Below are positions 45,575 to 52,989 of a stretch of 64,000 nucleotides of DNA, one piece after another. This stretch comes from Piscinibacter gummiphilus (GTDB lineage Bacteria; Pseudomonadota; Gammaproteobacteria; Burkholderiales; Burkholderiaceae_C): positions 1,103,001-1,167,000 of the forward strand of contig NZ_CP136336.1 in assembly GCF_032681285.1 (NCBI RefSeq), given 5' to 3'. Every line of letters starts with the position of its first letter. Position 1 is the first letter of the stretch. The translations under genes and the position numbers were made by a program. The notes beneath the pieces were generated by a model, which did no database searches, had not been told where the DNA came from, and saw only the letters and a program-made list of their open reading frames with translations.

Positions 45575-46093
45575 TCAGCCCTTCCGGTTGAACACCACGG
45601 GGCGGGTGGTCGAGGCCTTGGCGCGCACCACCACGGTCTTGGCCAGCTTGTCGTGCCAGCCTTGCTTGCGGGCGTCGATGCCGACCCAGATGATGCCGAG
45701 GCCCAGGGGAATCATCGAGACGAAATAGGCGAGGTAGCGGCCGATCGACTGGCCCACCGAGAGGGTGTCGCCGGACCGTGCGTCGACGACGCGCAGCGAG
45801 AGCGCCAGCTTGCCCGGCGTGCCCTGCTTGCTGAGCCAGAACACGATGGAGGCGATGGCCGGCGCCACGTACGTGAGCAGGAAGTCGGCCGGGCCGGCGA
45901 TGAAGCCCTTCTTCTCGTCGTCGAAGTAGTCGGCGCCGTAGAGGGCGTAGAGGATGGGATAGGTGATCGCGACGATCAAGACCGCATCGATCAACGCGGC
46001 GCCGGTGCGAATCCAGAAGCCGGCGTATTCGAGTTGGGTGGCGGCCGGGTCGGCGACTTCGGAGGAGGGGGGTGCGTAGCGGTTGGTGGTCAT
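45575..46093 (-). CDS. RDD-family membrane protein
   Basis: The 172-residue protein shows the RDD pattern: YAGFWIRTGAALIDAVLIVAITYPILYALYG (Arg and Asp in helix 1), a second helix pair with KQGTPGKLALSLRVVDARSGDTLSVGQSIGRYLAYFVS and the ending WHDKLAKTVVV. About four helices. RDD proteins are linked to ion exchange or lipid handling, but the role is not established. Start ATG 46093. Confidence 0.9.
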   Translation of the reverse strand: MTTNRYAPPSSEVADPAATQLEYAGFWIRTGAALIDAVLIVAITYPILYALYGADYFDDEKKGFIAGPADFLLTYVAPAIASIVFWLSKQGTPGKLALSLRVVDARSGDTLSVGQSIGRYLAYFVSMIPLGLGIIWVGIDARKQGWHDKLAKTVVVRAKASTTRPVVFNRKG

Positions 46094-46130
46094 GGTGGAA
46101 GTAGGCGGGTGGTATTGGAAGTGTTGGGCG

Positions 46131-46571
46131 TCACTTCGGCTCCAGGTAGATGACGTCATGGTCGGAACCGGAGAGGTTGCGTCTTACCCTGAACACCGAC
46201 TTGGCCTTGGGGTGCCCTTCGTCGCCGATCTGCATGTCGAAGCGCCCGTTGTCGAGAGCGTGCAGCTCGATGTGCGTGAGCTGCCCGTTGAGGCCGAACA
46301 GCAGGTAGACGTGATCGTCTGGCGCCTTCTCGATCCGGATGATCCGGCCGCAGACGTTTCTGCCGGCGTTGATGAGCTTGCAGACTTCTTCGCGGGTGAC
46401 GCCGGGTTTGGAGACGTAGAAGTACTCCCACCCGAAAGTCGTGAGTTTGCTCAAGTCGACTTCCGTGGCGCCAGGGGTGTGCACGACTTCGCCGATGCGC
46501 TTGCTGATCGTGCCGGTGCTGTTGCGCATCTCGGAGCAGCCGAGGGAGAGGGCTGCGATGATCGCGGCCAA
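46131..46571 (-). CDS. Putative lipoprotein at the cassette junction, start uncertain
   Basis: The frame ends with TGA at 46131 and encodes KLLLAAIIAALSLGCSEM, a lipobox-like LGC after a short hydrophobic stretch, then about 130 residues with two cysteines (EVCKLINAGRNVCGRI) and GEVVHTPGATEVDLSKLTTFGWEYFYVSKPG. No ATG or GTG in frame lies between the attC boundary (46671) and the hydrophobic stretch; the TTG at 46571 leaves too short a signal, and ATG codons further up are inside the cassette. The natural 5' end may have been lost when cassettes inserted. Function unknown. Confidence 0.6.
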   Translation of the reverse strand: MAAIIAALSLGCSEMRNSTGTISKRIGEVVHTPGATEVDLSKLTTFGWEYFYVSKPGVTREEVCKLINAGRNVCGRIIRIEKAPDDHVYLLFGLNGQLTHIELHALDNGRFDMQIGDEGHPKAKSVFRVRRNLSGSDHDVIYLEPK

Positions 46572-46603
46572 GAGGAGCTTCGGCGTGCGGGCGTCCTGTG
46601 AGT

Positions 46604-46671
46604 TCCAGCTTGTGACACGAATGCCTCGCCGCGACTTGCAGGACGGCGTTCTGTCGGGGGAAGCGTTAGCC
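46604..46671 (-). repeat. attC1, downstream of the nuclease cassette (degenerate end)
   Basis: On the minus strand the site opens with GGCTAAC (46671-46665), where TAA is the stop of the nuclease gene. An internal stem CGCCG/CGGCG follows, and TGTCACAAG aligns with TGTCAAACG of attC2. The expected closing GTTRRRY core is replaced by GCTGGAA, so the junction with flanking DNA falls after the G near 46609. Confidence 0.6.
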
Positions 46672-47595
46672 AGCACCCGCGGCAACCATCTGGTAGTAGC
46701 TGAAATAGATATTGCCGGTCTGTGCCGCATGCCTCTTTTTGCGAAGAAGCAAGCTCGTGAAGTCAATTCGTTCCTCAAAGACGGCCATGAGGTCACCTCC
46801 ATCTACCAAAAGGATCGACGCCCCGCCAGCCTGATGAGCTGTGACACCGTCTACCGAGAAACCGTTGATCGACAAGAAGACCCCAAGCGTGTTTTCCAGC
46901 TTAGTTCTGACCTTGTCAGAGAACACGGCCAAGTCGGCCTTGTTTATGAGTTCCTTCTGCCATTTAGCTTCGAAGAGGTACTCAGTGCCTTCGAGCGAGA
47001 AAGCGCCGTCAAGCTGTTCACCTAGGTTCTTGAATGAGGCCTTTGGATCTAGGTCAAAGAGCTCGAAGAGTTCGTACATCACGCGTTCTAGCTCGAAGCC
47101 ACGACTTTGAGCGTTCTCTGATCCCACCAAAGCCATGTAGCGGGCCTTGATGGTTTCCAGCTTCTGCCGTACCGCGGCGTTTTCCCGAAGCTTCTTTGCG
47201 GCAAGCGCTTGCCGCTGCTTGATATCGTCCTGCTCCTTCTGAAATTCCTGATGTGGCTGAACCAGCTGCTTCAGCTGATTGACCGCATTTCTTGCCTTTT
47301 CGACTTTCTGTGGACCGTCGTCCAGGGGCTTCAGATGCGAAAAGTCTGTGAGCTTGCAAAGCTCATAGCAAATCTTCGTTAGATCACCAAGATGAGCTTC
47401 CGGGTTAGCGACCAGATGATCGACCACATCCGATGCAATTTGTCGCTTGTAGTTTTCCCAGTTGAAATTGTTGAGAAGGCCTGGCTTCGAGAGGCAAAGT
47501 TGTAAGAAGCCCCTAAGTTCCGACTTGTACCAGTAGACGGAGCAGAGAGCCTCCTTGAGGGCCATGATGCCTGCCGGTGAAAGTTGCTTTGCCAT
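46666..47595 (-). CDS. Cassette-borne PD-(D/E)XK nuclease-like protein
   Basis: The 309-residue protein has an all-helical N-terminal domain (LKEALCSVYWYKSELRGFLQLCL, about 12-85), a coiled coil rich in K/Q/E (about 95-165) and a C-terminal Mrr-like endonuclease fold: GFELERVMYELFELFDL, catalytic Asp in EQLDGAF and ExK in LFEAKW, then SDKVRTKLENTLGVFLSINGF. The spacing of Asp and ExK fits the PD-(D/E)XK superfamily. It may be a DNA-targeting restriction or phage-defence effector; this is inferred from fold and cassette location. Its TAA stop lies in the attC1 core. Confidence 0.75.
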   Translation of the reverse strand: MAKQLSPAGIMALKEALCSVYWYKSELRGFLQLCLSKPGLLNNFNWENYKRQIASDVVDHLVANPEAHLGDLTKICYELCKLTDFSHLKPLDDGPQKVEKARNAVNQLKQLVQPHQEFQKEQDDIKQRQALAAKKLRENAAVRQKLETIKARYMALVGSENAQSRGFELERVMYELFELFDLDPKASFKNLGEQLDGAFSLEGTEYLFEAKWQKELINKADLAVFSDKVRTKLENTLGVFLSINGFSVDGVTAHQAGGASILLVDGGDLMAVFEERIDFTSLLLRKKRHAAQTGNIYFSYYQMVAAGAG

Positions 47596-47617
47596 GAGGT
47601 GCGCTCTGTTCAGTGAT

Positions 47618-47685
47618 TGCTAACGTTTGACATGAGAGGCGCTGACCGGCTTGCCGGGCAGCGCCTCTCACTGGAAGGGTTAGGC
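47618..47685 (-). repeat. attC2, between the two cassettes
   Basis: The 68-bp site reads on the minus strand GCCTAAC (47685-47679, holding the TAA stop of the upstream gene) to GTTAGCA (47624-47618). Between them lies a perfect 12-bp stem (47633-47644 with 47659-47670, TGAGAGGCGCTG on the plus strand) with a short GC-rich loop, as folded bottom-strand attC sites have. Confidence 0.82.
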
Positions 47686-48279
47686 GCCACCGTTCTTGCG
47701 TTCGTAAGCTCGGGCTTGCATAGCGCAGGCGACGCGCACCCGTTCTTCCAATTCATTGAGGCGAGCCGTACCACCAGGGGCGTGCGCGACAAAGTTGCTT
47801 CTCACGTTCTCGATCTGAAGCCAGACCTTGATCACGCCAGCAAAGATTCCTTTGGTCGCGAGGTGGAGCTCCTGAGCGTCTTCAATAAAGCCCGCTTTCC
47901 ACTGATCAATTGCGAGCTGGTGCTCTGTTGAGGTTGCGCGTGCCTCGGCAGATTTGATTTGGTTATAAACATTTGCGACGTAGGTCCATTGCGACGCGAA
48001 TCTTGAGTACAGGGCCAAATAGATTGCTCCGAAGAGAGCGCCGAACCAAGGCAGCTTCTCTGCAAACGCCTCTAGGAGGTTTGGCGATTGGTATCCACCT
48101 ACGGCGTATCTAAGAAGGACTGCCAGCACGTAGAGAACGAAGCTTGTAAGAAGCGCTCGCAGGAAGACAATCGCGCCGCCATTGGATCGCTTGGCCCTCG
48201 TCAAAAGCCATTCGAAGGACAGCTGACTGACCACGAAGCTAGTGGCATTAAGAATCGTGTCTGCTAAGGTCGTCTTCAT
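47680..48279 (-). CDS. Cassette-borne membrane protein of unknown function
   Basis: The 199-residue protein has a short amphipathic N-terminus, two membrane helices (about 37-60, FLRALLTSFVLYVLAVLLRYA, and about 75-97, LPWFGALFGAIYLALYS) and a cytoplasmic helical C-terminal half of about 100 residues with NQIKSAEARATSTEHQLAIDQWKAGF. No family is recognised. The start ATG lies 33 bp after the attC3 core; the TAA stop is within the attC2 core GCCTAAC. Two-helix proteins of this plan occur in defence systems and in stress sensors, but nothing specific supports either. Confidence 0.75.
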   Translation of the reverse strand: MKTTLADTILNATSFVVSQLSFEWLLTRAKRSNGGAIVFLRALLTSFVLYVLAVLLRYAVGGYQSPNLLEAFAEKLPWFGALFGAIYLALYSRFASQWTYVANVYNQIKSAEARATSTEHQLAIDQWKAGFIEDAQELHLATKGIFAGVIKVWLQIENVRSNFVAHAPGGTARLNELEERVRVACAMQARAYERKNGGA

Positions 48280-48309
48280 GCGTTCTCTCCCTGTTTAATT
48301 GACTGTCGC

Positions 48310-48387
48310 GCCTAACGTGACATGAACGGCGCACGGGTAATGCGCATGTCGCCGCAAAGTCCTATCCCTAACCATAAATGGTTAGAT
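48310..48387 (-). repeat. attC3, upstream of the first cassette gene
   Basis: On the minus strand the 78-bp site runs from ATCTAAC (48387-48381) to GTTAGGC (48316-48310); both cores match RYYYAAC and GTTRRRY exactly. Inside are short pairing blocks GGCGCA/TGCGC and CGGCG/CGCCG. A second inverted pair CTAACC/GGTTAG (48369-48386) sits at one end. The sequence before it (48388-48510) holds no open frame that could be its own cassette gene. Confidence 0.75.
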
Positions 48388-48510
48388 CTTCAGTCCACAT
48401 CAAGTCATACCCCGACCACATGGTTCAGCACGGTGTCGGACCCTCTCGGTCTAGTCGGAGTGTCGAGGTCGCCCGATGAGCTTGGACGCCATCACTCCAG
48501 AGTGCACAGA

Positions 48511-48903
48511 TCAAGGCAACCCCAGCAACGCCGCCGCCATCACCCCCAGCCCCACGATGCCCACCGCCCACACCGCCGTCCGCACCCCCTGGATGCCGAA
48601 GTAGTACACCGGCAGGTACACCACCCGCGCCCAGAAGAAGATCTGCGCGCCGAGCAGCACCTGCGCATTGGCCGGCGCCACGGCCAGCGCGGCGGCGGCC
48701 AGCGCGGTGAAGAGGATGAAGTTCTCCTTCGTGTTCTGCGCCGCCCGGTCGGCGCGCGCCGCCAGCGGGGAGGGTTCGGGCAGGTGGTCTCGGTTGCTCA
48801 GGGCGAGCTTCATGTCGCCCTTCGAGCGCAGCATGCTGGCCACGATGATGGCGAGCCAGGTCAGCACGGTCATGGCGACGACGAGGGTGAGCAGTCGGGT
48901 CAC
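48511..48903 (-). CDS. MAPEG-family membrane protein
   Basis: The 130-residue, four-helix protein has the MAPEG plan: helix 1 LLTLVVAMTVLTWLAIIVASML, the RADRAAQNTKENFILFTALAAAAL block and the final ARVVYLPVYYFGIQGVRTAVWAVGIVGLGVM. Bacterial MAPEG members may bind glutathione; no activity is known for this type. It lies 87 bp downstream of the MBL hydrolase gene on the same strand and may be the last gene of that operon. Confidence 0.9.
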   Translation of the reverse strand: MTRLLTLVVAMTVLTWLAIIVASMLRSKGDMKLALSNRDHLPEPSPLAARADRAAQNTKENFILFTALAAAALAVAPANAQVLLGAQIFFWARVVYLPVYYFGIQGVRTAVWAVGIVGLGVMAAALLGLP

Positions 48904-48990
48904 GTGGGGCTCCTTGGTGGTGTTGGGCAGGCGCGATCATGCCTGCCCGGCCGGGCAGGGCGCCAGCTTCGGCTCTCGACCGGGTTGTCG

Positions 48991-49779
48991 TCAGCGCGTC
49001 GGCGGCCGATGCAGGAGCGCCGTCCCGACCGCGTCGCCCTCGACGCGGGGGTAGCGCGCCAGCACCTCGGGGTCGTGGCCGGGCACGAGCATCGTGGGCG
49101 AGCCGGCGAGCGACATGAGGCGGCGGTGGCCCTCGAGCATGTCGGCCACGTTGAAGACGATGGGGAAGGGCCGCAGGCCCTCGATGTTCTCGTAGTAGTG
49201 GCTGGCGTCGGACGCGAGCACCACCCAGCCACGCTCGGTGTGCACGCGCACGGCTTGCAGGCCCTTGGTGTGGCCGCCGACCAGCAGCAGCTCCACACCG
49301 GGTGCGACGCTGCTGTCGCCGGCGTGGAAGCTCACGCGCTCAGCGTAGACCTTGCGCACGAGCTCCACCACGTCGTCGACGGCATAGGCGTGGCGCATCG
49401 TGGCGTGGCACATGCAGCGGCCGGTGGCGTAGTCGAGTTCGCTGTCCTGTACGTGGAAGCGTGCATTCGGCAGCAGCGGCAGGTTGCCGGCGTGGTCGTA
49501 GTGCAGGTGGGTGAGGATCACGTCACCGATGGTTGCCGGGTCGACACCAAGCGAGCGGCAGGCCTCGATGGGGCAGCGCAGCCACTGGCGGTTGCGCTTC
49601 ACGCCGGTGGCCTGGCTGAAGCCGGTGTCGACGAGGATGTTTCTCGTCTTGCCCTTCAGCAGCCAGACGAAGAAGTCCATCGGCATCGGGCCGTCGTGGT
49701 CGTCGGCCGGGAGGAAGTTGTCACGCCGACGGCGCGGCATGCTGGCGTACTTGATCGCGTAGACCTCGTAGGTGTCCAT
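48991..49779 (-). CDS. MBL-fold hydrolase (N-acyl homoserine lactonase-like)
   Basis: The 262-residue metallo-beta-lactamase-fold protein has the zinc motif THLHYDHAG (H-x-H-x-D-H), a later histidine in GGHTKGLQ, Asp in LASDASHYYEN and a terminal PGHDP. The pattern is that of the AHL-lactonase branch (AttM/AiiB-like), which opens lactone rings. In this operon, next to an aldehyde dehydrogenase and hydroxyacid dehydrogenase, a catabolic lactonase is as likely as quorum quenching. It begins 10 bp after the livF stop. Confidence 0.87.
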   Translation of the reverse strand: MDTYEVYAIKYASMPRRRRDNFLPADDHDGPMPMDFFVWLLKGKTRNILVDTGFSQATGVKRNRQWLRCPIEACRSLGVDPATIGDVILTHLHYDHAGNLPLLPNARFHVQDSELDYATGRCMCHATMRHAYAVDDVVELVRKVYAERVSFHAGDSSVAPGVELLLVGGHTKGLQAVRVHTERGWVVLASDASHYYENIEGLRPFPIVFNVADMLEGHRRLMSLAGSPTMLVPGHDPEVLARYPRVEGDAVGTALLHRPPTR

Positions 49780-49789
49780 GTCGTGTGTC

Positions 49790-50497
49790 TCAGAGACCGA
49801 GGTACGCAGTCTGCACGAACGGGTCGGCCAGCAGCTGAGCCCCGGGGCCCGAGCGGATCACCTGGCCTTGCTCGTACACATGGCCCTGGTGCGCGAGGCG
49901 CAGCGCCATGCGGGCGTTCTGCTCGACCAGGATCACCGCGAGCTTCGCCTCCTGGTTGATGCGCTGGATGGCGCCTGCGATCTCGGCCACGATCTTCGGC
50001 GCGAGGCCGAGCGAGGGCTCGTCGAGCATCAGCACCTGCGGCTCGGCCATCATCGCGCGGCCGATGGCGACCATCTGCTGCTCGCCGCCCGAGAGCGAGC
50101 CGGCGAGCTGGTGCCGCCGCTCGGCCACGCGCGGGAAGAGCGCGTGCACCCGCTCCAGGCTGCGCCGCACGCTGGCGCGCGAACGCACGGTGTGCGCGCC
50201 GACGAGCAGGTTGTCTTGAACCGTCATGCGCGGGAAGAGGCGCCGGCCTTCGGGCGACAGGGCCAGGCCGCGCACCACGCGCTGGTCGGCGGGCAGGCGC
50301 TCGATCGGGTCGCCCTGCCAGCGCACGCTGCCACGCGCCAGCGGCAGCATGCCCATCAGCGCCTTGAGCGTGGTGCTCTTGCCGGCGCCGTTGGCCCCGA
50401 CGAGCGCCACGATCTGGCCCGGCTCGACGGTGAACGACACGTCGCGCACGGCTTCGAGCGCACCGTAGCGCACGGCGATGCCTTGCACCTCAAGCAT
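49790..50497 (-). CDS. livF: Branched-chain-type ABC transporter ATPase LivF
   Basis: The 235-residue ATPase shows GANGAGKST (Walker A), LSGGEQQMVAIGRAMM, LMLDEPSLGLAP and VEQN. The short length and LEVQGIAVRYGALEAVRDV start fit LivF. It overlaps livG by 8 bp and forms a complete livKHMGF-type transporter with the genes upstream. Substrate is not necessarily an amino acid: related systems carry amides and aromatic acids. Confidence 0.93.
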   Translation of the reverse strand: MLEVQGIAVRYGALEAVRDVSFTVEPGQIVALVGANGAGKSTTLKALMGMLPLARGSVRWQGDPIERLPADQRVVRGLALSPEGRRLFPRMTVQDNLLVGAHTVRSRASVRRSLERVHALFPRVAERRHQLAGSLSGGEQQMVAIGRAMMAEPQVLMLDEPSLGLAPKIVAEIAGAIQRINQEAKLAVILVEQNARMALRLAHQGHVYEQGQVIRSGPGAQLLADPFVQTAYLGL

Positions 50498-51260
50498 GGA
50501 ATTCCTCCGGCGCGCCGAGGTAGGCCTCGATCACCTGCGGGTTGTCGCGAACGGCTTGTGGCGTGCCTTCGGCAATCTTCTGGCCTTGCACCAGCACCAC
50601 GATGTGCTCGCACAGCCCCATGACGAGAGCCATGTGGTGCTCCACCAGCAGCAGGGTGAGCTGGCGTTGCGTCCGCAGCGAGCGCAGCAGCTCGCCGAAG
50701 GCGGCCGACTCTTCGGGGTTGAGGCCGGCGGCGGGCTCGTCGAGGAGCAGCATCTCAGGCTGCGTGGCCAGGCCGATGGCGACACCCAGGCGCTTCTGGT
50801 GGCCGTAGGAGAGGTTGCCGGCGAGCGCGTCGCGCTGCGAGGCAAGCCCCAGCAGCGTGAGCACCTCGTCGACCTGCTCGTGGAGTCGGGCGAGCGCGGT
50901 GCGTGTCGCGCCGTCACTGAAGAGCTGGTTGGGCAGCGACGTGCCCAGCCGCGCCAACGCGCCGCGGTACACGTTCTGCGCGACGGTGGCCTTGGGGTAG
51001 ATCGAAGTGTTTTGAAACGTGCGCGCGAGGCCGAGCTTCACCACGCGGCTCGGGGGCCCACCGGTGATGTCATGCCCCTTGAAGCGCACGGTGCCGGCGC
51101 TCGGCGGCAGCGTGCCGCTGATGAGGTTGAAGGCCGTGGTCTTGCCGGCACCGTTGGGCCCGATCAGGCCGACGATCTGGCCGGGCTGCACCGAGAAGCT
51201 CAGGTCCTTCAGTGCGGCGAGGCCGCCGAAGGTCTTGGAGAGGCCGTGCACTTCCAGCAT
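50490..51260 (-). CDS. livG: Branched-chain-type ABC transporter ATPase LivG
   Basis: The 256-residue ATPase has GPNGAGKTTAFNLISG, the ABC signature NLSYGHQKRLGVAIGLA, MLLLDEPAAGLNPEE and VEHHMALVMG, with the C-terminal extension typical for LivG. Start ATG 51260 gives MLEVHGLSKTFGGLAAL; upstream in-frame codons overlap livM. LivG pairs with LivF as the heterodimeric motor. Confidence 0.93.
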   Translation of the reverse strand: MLEVHGLSKTFGGLAALKDLSFSVQPGQIVGLIGPNGAGKTTAFNLISGTLPPSAGTVRFKGHDITGGPPSRVVKLGLARTFQNTSIYPKATVAQNVYRGALARLGTSLPNQLFSDGATRTALARLHEQVDEVLTLLGLASQRDALAGNLSYGHQKRLGVAIGLATQPEMLLLDEPAAGLNPEESAAFGELLRSLRTQRQLTLLLVEHHMALVMGLCEHIVVLVQGQKIAEGTPQAVRDNPQVIEAYLGAPEEFHA

Positions 51261-51261
51261 C

Positions 51262-52122
51262 TCAGCGGCCTTTCGCGAAGCGCCCGGGCAACGACGCCAG
51301 CCCACCCGGCATGAAATGCAGGATGAGGATCAGCGCCGCGCCGTAGAAGATGTGCTGCGTCTGCACGGCACCGCGCAGCAGTTCAGGCAATGGCGTGAGG
51401 ATGGCCGCCCCGATGAGCGGGCCCCACACGCTCTGCCGCCCGCCGATCACGAGCATCACGATCACGTTGATGGAGAGCGTGGTGTTGAACGACTCGGGCG
51501 ACACGAAGCCCACGTAGTGCGCCAGCAGCACGCCGCCCAGGCCGGCGATGGCGCAGCCGATCACGAAGGCCTGCAGTTGCAGGCGATGCACGTTGAGGCC
51601 GCTGGCCTCGGCGAGCGCCGGGTTCTCGGACACGGCGTCGTAGGCGTGGCCGGTGGGGGTGGTGGCCAGCCGCTTGAGGAAGAAAGCGCTGGCGGCGGCG
51701 ACGCCGAGCGCAAGCACCAGGAACCGCGCCTTGGTGTCGAACGCCACGCCGAAGAGCGTGGCCGGTGGAATGCCGGCAATGCCGTTGGCACCGCCCGTGA
51801 GGGCCGACCAGTCGAGCAGGGCCAGGCGCACGAGTTCGGCAAAGGCGAAGGTGACGAGCACGAAGTACACACCACGCAGCCGCAGGATCACCCAGCCCAG
51901 CACGAGTGCGACCAGCGCAGCGGCCGCGATGCCCCCGAGCGCCGAGAGCCAGAAGGGCCAGCCTGCTTTCATGTGGGCGAGCACGGCGGCATAGGCCGCG
52001 ATGCCGACGAAGGCACCGTGGCCGAGCGAGAGCTGGCCGGTGCGGCTGATGAGCGCGAGCCCGCTCACGATGACGACGTTGAGGCAGACGAGCACCGCGA
52101 GGTGGACGTGGAAGTCGGTCAT
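51262..52122 (-). CDS. livM: Branched-chain-type ABC transporter permease LivM
   Basis: The 286-residue permease has about eight to nine helices; the start VVIVSGLALISRTGQLSLGHGAFVGIAAYAAVL and the loop SENPALAEASGLNVHRLQLQAFVIGCAIAGLGGVLLA are typical of LivM. It overlaps livH by 4 bp and is 1 bp from livG. Confidence 0.93.
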   Translation of the reverse strand: MTDFHVHLAVLVCLNVVIVSGLALISRTGQLSLGHGAFVGIAAYAAVLAHMKAGWPFWLSALGGIAAAALVALVLGWVILRLRGVYFVLVTFAFAELVRLALLDWSALTGGANGIAGIPPATLFGVAFDTKARFLVLALGVAAASAFFLKRLATTPTGHAYDAVSENPALAEASGLNVHRLQLQAFVIGCAIAGLGGVLLAHYVGFVSPESFNTTLSINVIVMLVIGGRQSVWGPLIGAAILTPLPELLRGAVQTQHIFYGAALILILHFMPGGLASLPGRFAKGR

Positions 52123-52985
52123 TCCGGCCGCCCCAGCAGGCCGCTCGGCCGCACGACCAGCATGCCGATCACCAGCGCGAAGATGAGGATGTCGGCCGTG
52201 CTGGTGCTGAGGAAGGTGCCGGCCACGCTCTCGGTGATGCCGAGCAGCAGACTGGCGAGCGCCGCTCCCGGAATGCTGCCGAGCCCACCGAGGATGACGA
52301 CGATGAAGGCCTTAAGCATCGGCCCCGCGCCGATGAAGGGCGACACCGAGAAGAGCGGCGCCATCAGCCCCCCGGCCACGGCGGCGAGCCCCACGCCGAG
52401 GCCGAAGCCCAGCGGGTAGATGAGCCGCGCCTTGATCCCCTGGATCTGCGCGATCTCGATGTCTTGCACCACCGCGCGCAGCGCTCGGCCGGTGCGCGAG
52501 TAGCGAAGGAAGAGCCACATCGCCAGCAGCACGGCCGCGGAGCACAGCACCACGTAGACGCGCGAGTTGGGCACGAGCAGGTCACCCAGGCGCAGCACGC
52601 CCGTGGCCACGCTCGGCATGCTCTGCGGGTCGGGCCCGAAGAGCATCAGCGCACCGTTCTGCAGGATCATCGCGAGGCCAATGGTGGCGATCATTCCGTT
52701 GAGCTCGTCGTGGCGGAAGGGCTTGAGCACCGCCCACTCGATGACCCACCCCACCAGCACCGCGATCACTAAGGTGAGCGCCACGCTCGGCAGGAAGGGC
52801 AACTCGAAGCGGGTCACGCAGATGAAGGTGACGAAGGCGCCGAGCATGTAGAACTCGGCGTGCGCGAAGTTCACGATGCGCATCACGCCGAAGACGAGCG
52901 TGAAGCCCACCGCCATCAGCAGGTAGAGCAGACCGACGACCAGGCCGTTGACCACGGCCTGGCCGATGAGCAGGGACAGGTCCAC
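52119..52985 (-). CDS. livH: Branched-chain-type ABC transporter permease LivH
   Basis: The 288-residue permease has the LivH features MAVGFTLVFGVMRIVNFAHAEFYMLGAF and RALRAVVQDIEIAQIQGIKARLIYPLGFGLGVGLAAVAG (the ATPase-docking loop). Eight helices are predicted by eye. It begins 4 bp after the receptor gene stop. Confidence 0.93.
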   Translation of the reverse strand: MDLSLLIGQAVVNGLVVGLLYLLMAVGFTLVFGVMRIVNFAHAEFYMLGAFVTFICVTRFELPFLPSVALTLVIAVLVGWVIEWAVLKPFRHDELNGMIATIGLAMILQNGALMLFGPDPQSMPSVATGVLRLGDLLVPNSRVYVVLCSAAVLLAMWLFLRYSRTGRALRAVVQDIEIAQIQGIKARLIYPLGFGLGVGLAAVAGGLMAPLFSVSPFIGAGPMLKAFIVVILGGLGSIPGAALASLLLGITESVAGTFLSTSTADILIFALVIGMLVVRPSGLLGRPE

Positions 52986-52989
52986 CGGA

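Larger units (their letters stand above)
46604..48387 (-). mobile_element. Two-cassette integron array without integrase (CALIN-like)
   Basis: Two minus-strand genes are each followed by an attC-like site whose first core contains the stop codon, and a third attC precedes the first gene. Both genes have visibly lower GC than the flanks and start 30-35 bp after the preceding core, as cassettes do. No IntI gene or attI is present in the window, so this is a cluster of attC sites lacking an integrase nearby. Order in the reading direction: attC3, membrane protein, attC2, nuclease-like protein, attC1. Confidence 0.78.

Noticed and set aside
48369-48386. CTAACC-ATAAAT-GGTTAG as a separate terminator
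   Set aside because: It forms one end of attC3 and has no T-run; the GTTAGAT part is needed as the attC core.
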